In this document: positions 5,848-9,352 of the stretch, piece by piece
How positions within the stretch are numbered: position 1 is the stretch's first letter
Layout: each line of letters starts with the position of its first letter
Assembly (NCBI GenBank): GCA_946415795.1
Contig: CAMKTW010000051.1
Location: 1-9,352, forward strand
Reading direction: 5' to 3'
From: an uncultured Bacteroidales bacterium
Lineage (GTDB): Bacteria > Bacteroidota > Bacteroidia > Bacteroidales > UBA932
Length of the DNA stretch: 9,352 bases
Position numbers and translations under genes: made by a program
The notes under the pieces: model-generated
Seen by the model: the letters and a program-made list of their open reading frames with translations, nothing else
Databases searched by the model: none
What the model was told of the DNA's origin: nothing

Positions 5848-7119
5848 TTAGAAAAAGTGCTGGGCGAGGAAGCTCAGCAATGTGAGAGTAATCCCCACGA
5901 GCGACTCGTAGGGGATTATTTTTATGCGCTCCGCCACGCTCATTCCAACACATCCTCCAGTGGCATTGAAGAACGACCCGTGAGGGAGATGATCCAGTAC
6001 GGTTGCTCCGGCATTCACCATAGCCGCTCCGGCTACGGGATTCACTCCGGCAGCCAGTATCGCATCAGAGAAAGAAGATGAGGCAATAGTTGCACCAGCG
6101 GTGGTGGAGGCAGTTGCTGCGCACATCAATATACCTGCGATAGGCGCCAGCAGTTCCCCTCCGCCGCTCCAGCCGCCAAGGGCATTCACAATAAAGGTGG
6201 TTATGGCAGATGCTTTGATAATGCCGGCTATGGCTCCAGTGCCAACAAGCAGTACCGCCACGCCCGACATCTTTTCCAGCCCGTATTTTAAGCTGGGGAG
6301 GGTAAGTTTCCACCGGCGGGTGGTGACCAGGCCTAAGAGTCCGCCAGCGGGAAGGGCCACCATGGGGTCAATCACAATCCCGAAAAGAGGCCTCAGCGCA
6401 AGCAGCACAACTGCCAGCAAAGGGCCGGCGATACTTCCCAGGAAAGAGGGCAGGGGGGCGCCGGGTGAAGAGTGTGAATCGTCTGGAGCATTATCGGCAA
6501 CCACCGCCTGCAGCACGATTTTTCCTTTCGGAACAAGGGGAATCACCAGCCATACAGTTACCACTAACCCGATCAGGGCAGGAATCAGGTTTGCCAGCAT
6601 TACACTCTGCAGGGGAGCGCCAAAGTTTTCCGCTGCTATAATGGTATTTGGGTTAGGAGAGATTATGTTGCCGCACTTGCCGCCACCAATCATTGCAATC
6701 ATCAGCTTTGGCAGCGAGGCGCCCACGCGGCAGCCAATCATAATTGCAATCGGGGCTATCGTAATAACCGCAACATCAATAAAAACGCCGGTTGCACAGA
6801 GGAGCATAGACGCCAGGGAAAGAGCCAGATATACACGGCTTGCACCAAGTCTCTTGACGATGGCAGAGGCAATGGATTCTGCCGCACCTGTAACCACCAG
6901 CATCCCGGACAGGACTCCGGCGGCAAGGATGCGCACTATCGCCGGCACGATATCCCTGACTCCGGAAATCATTTCGTTAACAGTACGAATCATTCCCCAT
7001 CCGGCAAGCAGTCCGCCGGCAAGCGCCCCCAAAAAGAGGGCGAATACCGGCGGTATCTTACGGATAATCAGAATAATGGCCAGCGCCAATCCGATTATTG
7101 CTGCAGCTGCGCTGTTCAC
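5848..7119 (-). CDS. GntP family permease (gluconate/organic acid:H+ symporter type)
   Basis: The 423-residue product is a strongly hydrophobic membrane protein with about a dozen helices. GntP-family permeases import gluconate, glycerate, D-serine or related hydroxy acids with protons. Visible family features: SPNPNTI at 154-160 in the first half, the small-residue ATASTTAGAT re-entrant stretch at 335-344, and LDHLPHGSFF at 375-384. A hydrophilic loop lies at about 205-224. The substrate cannot be deduced. The start is GTG at 7119-7117: the codon before it is GCA and the one before that is the TAA of the upstream gene in the same frame, so no longer start is possible. The three-base gap implies translational coupling with the EF-hand gene. 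Its 3' end converges on the GDPD operon with four bases between stops. Confidence 0.9.
   Translation of the reverse strand: MNSAAAAIIGLALAIILIIRKIPPVFALFLGALAGGLLAGWGMIRTVNEMISGVRDIVPAIVRILAAGVLSGMLVVTGAAESIASAIVKRLGASRVYLALSLASMLLCATGVFIDVAVITIAPIAIMIGCRVGASLPKLMIAMIGGGKCGNIISPNPNTIIAAENFGAPLQSVMLANLIPALIGLVVTVWLVIPLVPKGKIVLQAVVADNAPDDSHSSPGAPLPSFLGSIAGPLLAVVLLALRPLFGIVIDPMVALPAGGLLGLVTTRRWKLTLPSLKYGLEKMSGVAVLLVGTGAIAGIIKASAITTFIVNALGGWSGGGELLAPIAGILMCAATASTTAGATIASSSFSDAILAAGVNPVAGAAMVNAGATVLDHLPHGSFFNATGGCVGMSVAERIKIIPYESLVGITLTLLSFLAQHFF
5890..5924 (+). terminator. Intrinsic terminator of the GDPD operon, inside the opposing permease gene
   Basis: AATCCCC-A-CGAG (5890-5901), loop CGA, then CTCG-T-A-GGGGATT (5905-5917) makes a 12-bp stem with a single bulged A, followed by A and TTTTT (5919-5923). 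It starts 46 bases after the GDPD stop codon. Read from the minus strand the hairpin is followed by ACTCTC, not T's, so it works only for plus-strand transcripts. Confidence 0.8.
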
Positions 7120-7122
7120 TGC

Positions 7123-7575
7123 TTATTTCTTCAGGAAGCTACCGAGAATGCTGCTTGCAGCACCAAGCAGACTGCTGGCCTTGCCACCCTTGAGAGTGAG
7201 CAGGATGTCGTTCAGATCCACATCGCCGTCGCCATCCTGGTCTTTAATGATATTGGACAGGCCGCCAAATATTTGAGGAATCAAGCCGGAGAGGCTGTTG
7301 TTAAGCACGGAACCCAGATTGAGTTTGCTGAGGATGTTTCCGGTGAACAGTTTGTCTGCCAGAGCAGTAATGGGGCTTGAGGCGGCACTTGACTGGCCCG
7401 TGAGCAAGCTTTTGATCTGCTCCCGGCCACCCGCTTTTGTGGCAGTCTGGGTAAGACTTCCAAGGATGGATTCAGACAGGCCGTTGATAACGGTGTTTTG
7501 TACGTCGGCAGGGATTTGAACATTACCAGCTGCAGCCTTAACCTGCTGCATAATTAGATCACTGATGTTTGCCAT
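7123..7575 (-). CDS. Small protein with single EF-hand loop, unknown function
   Basis: The 150-residue product lacks a signal peptide and I do not recognise it as a named family, though the Gly/Ser/Leu-rich layout recalls DUF937-like proteins. At 112-123 it has one canonical calcium loop, DQDGDGDVDLND, with Asp at loop positions 1, 3, 5, 7, 9 and 12. The flanks (NIIK before, ILLTLKGG after) resemble the helices of an EF-hand or a dockerin half. The rest has short amphipathic helices (QVKAAAGNVQIPADVQNTVINGL) and a C-terminal SLLGAASSILGSFLKK. One loop alone suggests pairing as a dimer. It lies in an operon eight bases after a CDF metal exporter and three bases before a GntP permease, so a metal-related or membrane-associated role is possible but unproven. 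Confidence 0.8.
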   Translation of the reverse strand: MANISDLIMQQVKAAAGNVQIPADVQNTVINGLSESILGSLTQTATKAGGREQIKSLLTGQSSAASSPITALADKLFTGNILSKLNLGSVLNNSLSGLIPQIFGGLSNIIKDQDGDGDVDLNDILLTLKGGKASSLLGAASSILGSFLKK

Positions 7576-7583
7576 AATAAAAA

Positions 7584-8492
7584 CTATTTGGTTGATTTCT
7601 TTTTAATCGGTTCCATATGGATATTGACAATGGATTCTTTGCCAAATTTCTCTCTGATACGTTTCTCTATCTCCGTAGCACGGTGGTGGGCGGCCTCCAG
7701 CGGTATGTCGCCATCCATCCTCACGTGGATATCCACCGCAACACGGTTGTTTATCTTTCGGGTGCGGAGATTGTGGGGTTCACAGACATCCGGGAAAGAC
7801 GATATTACATCCAGGATCCCGTTTTCTGCCTCATCACTGAGAGAGTGCTCGGTAAGTTCGTCCACGCTCTCCTTGAGCAGGTCCCAGACCACTTTCAGCA
7901 GCATTGCGCCCACCACGATTGAAGCCAGCGGATCAAGTACCGTCCACCGGTCGCCAAAAGCAATTGCGCCCCCGATGCCTATGGCTGCGCCTATGGAAGA
8001 GAGGGCGTCGCTACGGTGGTGCCAGGCATTGGCCGTCAGAGCCGCGGAATCCAGATTCCTGCCGTGAGCAACCGTATATCTGTAGATAAGTTCCTTGACT
8101 ACTATGGATATGAGTGCGGCCCAAAGCGCCAGCTTACCAGGAACTGCTATATTCTCGCCGGACAGCCATCGGGAATACTTAACTGCACCGGAGACAATAA
8201 TTCCGATTGCCACCGCGGCCAGGCCGAGACCGATAAGCAGGGTAGCCAGCGTCTCGTATTTTCCGTGTCCATAGTCGTGGGAGGCGTCCTGCGGCTTTGA
8301 ACTGATTTTCACAAAGATCAGGACGATGATATCGGTGATAAAGTCAGACAATGAATGGAAGGCATCTGCAATCATTGCTGCACTATGACCCAGAATGCCG
8401 GCTGCAAACTTGAACACCATCAACAGAAAATTCGCAGCGCTCCCCGCCAGGGTCACCCGGAATATCTTCTTTTCACGGTTGCCGTTCCTCAT
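7584..8492 (-). CDS. Cation diffusion facilitator (CDF) family metal exporter
   Basis: The 302-residue product matches the normal CDF length. These inner-membrane antiporters export Zn2+, Cd2+, Fe2+, Mn2+ or Co2+ from the cytoplasm in exchange for protons. The transport site is visible as HSLSD in the second helix (His46, Asp50) and HHRSD in the fifth (His158, Asp162). An HxxxD pair in both helices is typical of Zn-selective members, whereas E. coli FieF has DxxxD in the second helix. HDYGHGKYE (72-80) is the family loop motif following the second helix. The C-terminal cytoplasmic domain (about 210-295) has the ferredoxin-like fold pattern and several His residues (240, 256, 269, 270, 292). 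It is the first gene of a tight three-gene operon and is divergent from the metallophosphoesterase gene. Zn2+ preference is an inference. Confidence 0.93.
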   Translation of the reverse strand: MRNGNREKKIFRVTLAGSAANFLLMVFKFAAGILGHSAAMIADAFHSLSDFITDIIVLIFVKISSKPQDASHDYGHGKYETLATLLIGLGLAAVAIGIIVSGAVKYSRWLSGENIAVPGKLALWAALISIVVKELIYRYTVAHGRNLDSAALTANAWHHRSDALSSIGAAIGIGGAIAFGDRWTVLDPLASIVVGAMLLKVVWDLLKESVDELTEHSLSDEAENGILDVISSFPDVCEPHNLRTRKINNRVAVDIHVRMDGDIPLEAAHHRATEIEKRIREKFGKESIVNIHMEPIKKKSTK

Positions 8493-8514
8493 ATTGACTT
8501 AGCCTATTATTATG

Positions 8515-8522
8515 CTAAAGTA
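8515..8522 (-). promoter_or_regulatory. Candidate -7 box of the CDF operon in the divergent gap
   Basis: TACTTTAG on the minus strand (8522-8515) is identical to the box before the aldolase gene and lies 22 bases before the ATG at 8492. A TTTG (8550-8547) is present but 24 bases upstream, longer than the usual 19-21. Just downstream ACTTTAGC (8521-8514) can pair with GCTAAGT (8503-8497) with one bulge. For the opposing metallophosphoesterase gene no convincing promoter is visible in the 90-base gap 8493-8582. Confidence 0.4.
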
Positions 8523-8582
8523 ACATATTTTGGTTAATTTCGCTGACAAAAATATGCAGACAGTTGCACTTAATTATTACAG

Positions 8583-9352
8583 ATGAGCTTAAAGACAATT
8601 ATGGTTTCTGCGGCAATAGCGCTTGCCGCAACTATCGCAGTTTCCGCCCAGCCGGCACACTGCAAGAAAAATTGTGAAGTCAGGATCGCTAAAGAGCTCA
8701 GATACCGGCCCGACGGAAAGTTCAAGATTCTTCAGTTTACCGACACCCATTACATCAAAGGGAATCCAAGCTCCGAACGCTCTCTGAAAAACGTAATCGA
8801 GATGCTTGATACGGAGAAGCCGGATTTTGTGGTTTTCACCGGCGACGTCATTTTCGGCAATCCGGTCAAGGCGTCTGCCCGCGAGATACTTCAACCGCTG
8901 GGGGAGCGGGGGATACCCTTTGCTGTGGCACTTGGCAACCACGACAGTGATTTTGAGTTGTCCCGTTCAGATATATTCAATGTATTCCGTTCAATACCCG
9001 GCAATGTAAACACCCCGGATGACCTTGGTATTCACGGATGCTCAAACGATATCCTGACTCTTGCCGGCCCTGACGGGGTGGACAGGGTATTCTACCTGTT
9101 TGACAGCGGCAACCGTGACAATGTCGCGGGGGTGGGCAGCTGGGGTTATGTCCATTCCGACCAGATTGAATGGTACAGGAGGGCGAGCCGGTATTTCACA
9201 GAGAAAAACGGCGGCAAACCCGTCCCCTCCATTGTGTTCCAGCATATACCCGTGCCTGAATACAACCAGGCTATGTTGGACAAGGGGGACAAGGCCCGCT
9301 TCCTCAGAGGCAATCTTGGAGAAGAGCCGTGCTCTCCTGTTTTCAATTCCGG
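8583..9352 (+). CDS. Secreted metallophosphoesterase, N-terminal 256 codons (runs off right edge)
   Basis: The open frame from ATG 8583 continues to the window end without a stop, so the protein is longer than 256 residues. Residues 1-22 form a signal peptide (MSLKTIM, hydrophobic core, SAQ cleavage site). The calcineurin-like phosphoesterase motifs appear in order: DTH (Asp54, His56), GDV (Asp88), GNHD (Asn119, His120) and QHIP (His221). The last motif, GHxH, would lie past the edge. These residues bind a two-metal centre that hydrolyses phosphomono- or diesters, here outside the cytoplasm. The type resembles purple-acid-phosphatase-like proteins common in Bacteroidales; the substrate is unknown. 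A second possible start is Met7 (8601), which would shorten the signal peptide. The gene is divergent from the CDF operon, with no Shine-Dalgarno. Confidence 0.9.
   Translation, partial: MSLKTIMVSAAIALAATIAVSAQPAHCKKNCEVRIAKELRYRPDGKFKILQFTDTHYIKGNPSSERSLKNVIEMLDTEKPDFVVFTGDVIFGNPVKASAREILQPLGERGIPFAVALGNHDSDFELSRSDIFNVFRSIPGNVNTPDDLGIHGCSNDILTLAGPDGVDRVFYLFDSGNRDNVAGVGSWGYVHSDQIEWYRRASRYFTEKNGGKPVPSIVFQHIPVPEYNQAMLDKGDKARFLRGNLGEEPCSPVFNS

Noticed and set aside
7117..7125. Possible stop-codon read-through fusing the EF-hand protein to the GntP permease (same frame, TAA-GCA-GTG)
   Set aside because: The permease N-terminus at the GTG is of normal length for GntP and no stop-codon context or downstream structure for recoding is evident; simple translational coupling explains it.
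6101..7276. Plus-strand open frame of 391 codons opposite the GntP permease
   Set aside because: It lies antisense to a well-recognised membrane protein, has a composition dominated by Pro, Ser, Ala and Ile/Thr as expected from reverse-reading hydrophobic codons, and matches no family I know.
1..9352. Mobile element, phage, CRISPR array or defence island
   Set aside because: No transposase, integrase, long direct or terminal repeat, spaced repeat array or defence-type domain is visible; all intact genes are metabolic, transport or envelope types with similar base composition.

Overview
The window looks like an ordinary chromosomal stretch from a member of the Bacteroidota, most likely order Bacteroidales; I cannot place it to genus. 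The evidence is the start regions (AT-rich and without Shine-Dalgarno in nearly every gene), candidate -7 boxes of the TAnnTTTG/TAnnTTAG type, several short lipoprotein-type signal peptides, and gene families common in gut Bacteroidales. I see no rRNA, tRNA, CRISPR array, insertion sequence, phage gene or attachment site.

Left part, all on the minus strand (1-4167). In order of transcription: a threonine-aldolase-family PLP enzyme (3133-4167); a tyrosine phenol-lyase/tryptophanase-family PLP enzyme (1640-3088) ending in a clear intrinsic terminator (1589-1620); a DUF554/YqgA-like membrane protein (832-1578); a small secreted protein or lipoprotein of unknown function (163-726) with its own well-formed promoter, a palindrome near the predicted transcription start and an unusually perfect Shine-Dalgarno; and the first 28 codons of another secreted protein (1-85) whose start codon lies in a predicted hairpin.

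Middle, plus strand (4236-5843). Two tandem, clearly paralogous lipoproteins of the glycerophosphodiester phosphodiesterase (GDPD) family are transcribed divergently from the aldolase gene. The second copy keeps the full catalytic signature. The first has lost the invariant active-site Arg and the PENT-type Glu. Their terminator lies inside the 3' end of the convergent gene.

Right part. A minus-strand operon reads CDF-family metal exporter (7584-8492), a small protein with one canonical EF-hand loop (7123-7575), then a GntP-family permease starting at GTG (5848-7119). Gaps between these genes are 8 and 3 bases. Divergent from it on the plus strand is a secreted metallophosphoesterase (8583 to the window end, truncated).

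Functionally, the GDPD pair and the metallophosphoesterase suggest envelope or extracellular phosphodiester/phosphate-ester breakdown. The two PLP enzymes suggest beta-elimination or retro-aldol catabolism of amino acids such as Tyr/Ser/Cys and Thr. No multi-gene defence or mobile system is visible. The points most worth following are the altered PLP pocket of the phenol-lyase-like enzyme, the degenerate GDPD paralogue, the strong Shine-Dalgarno in a genome that otherwise lacks them, and several compact regulatory structures.
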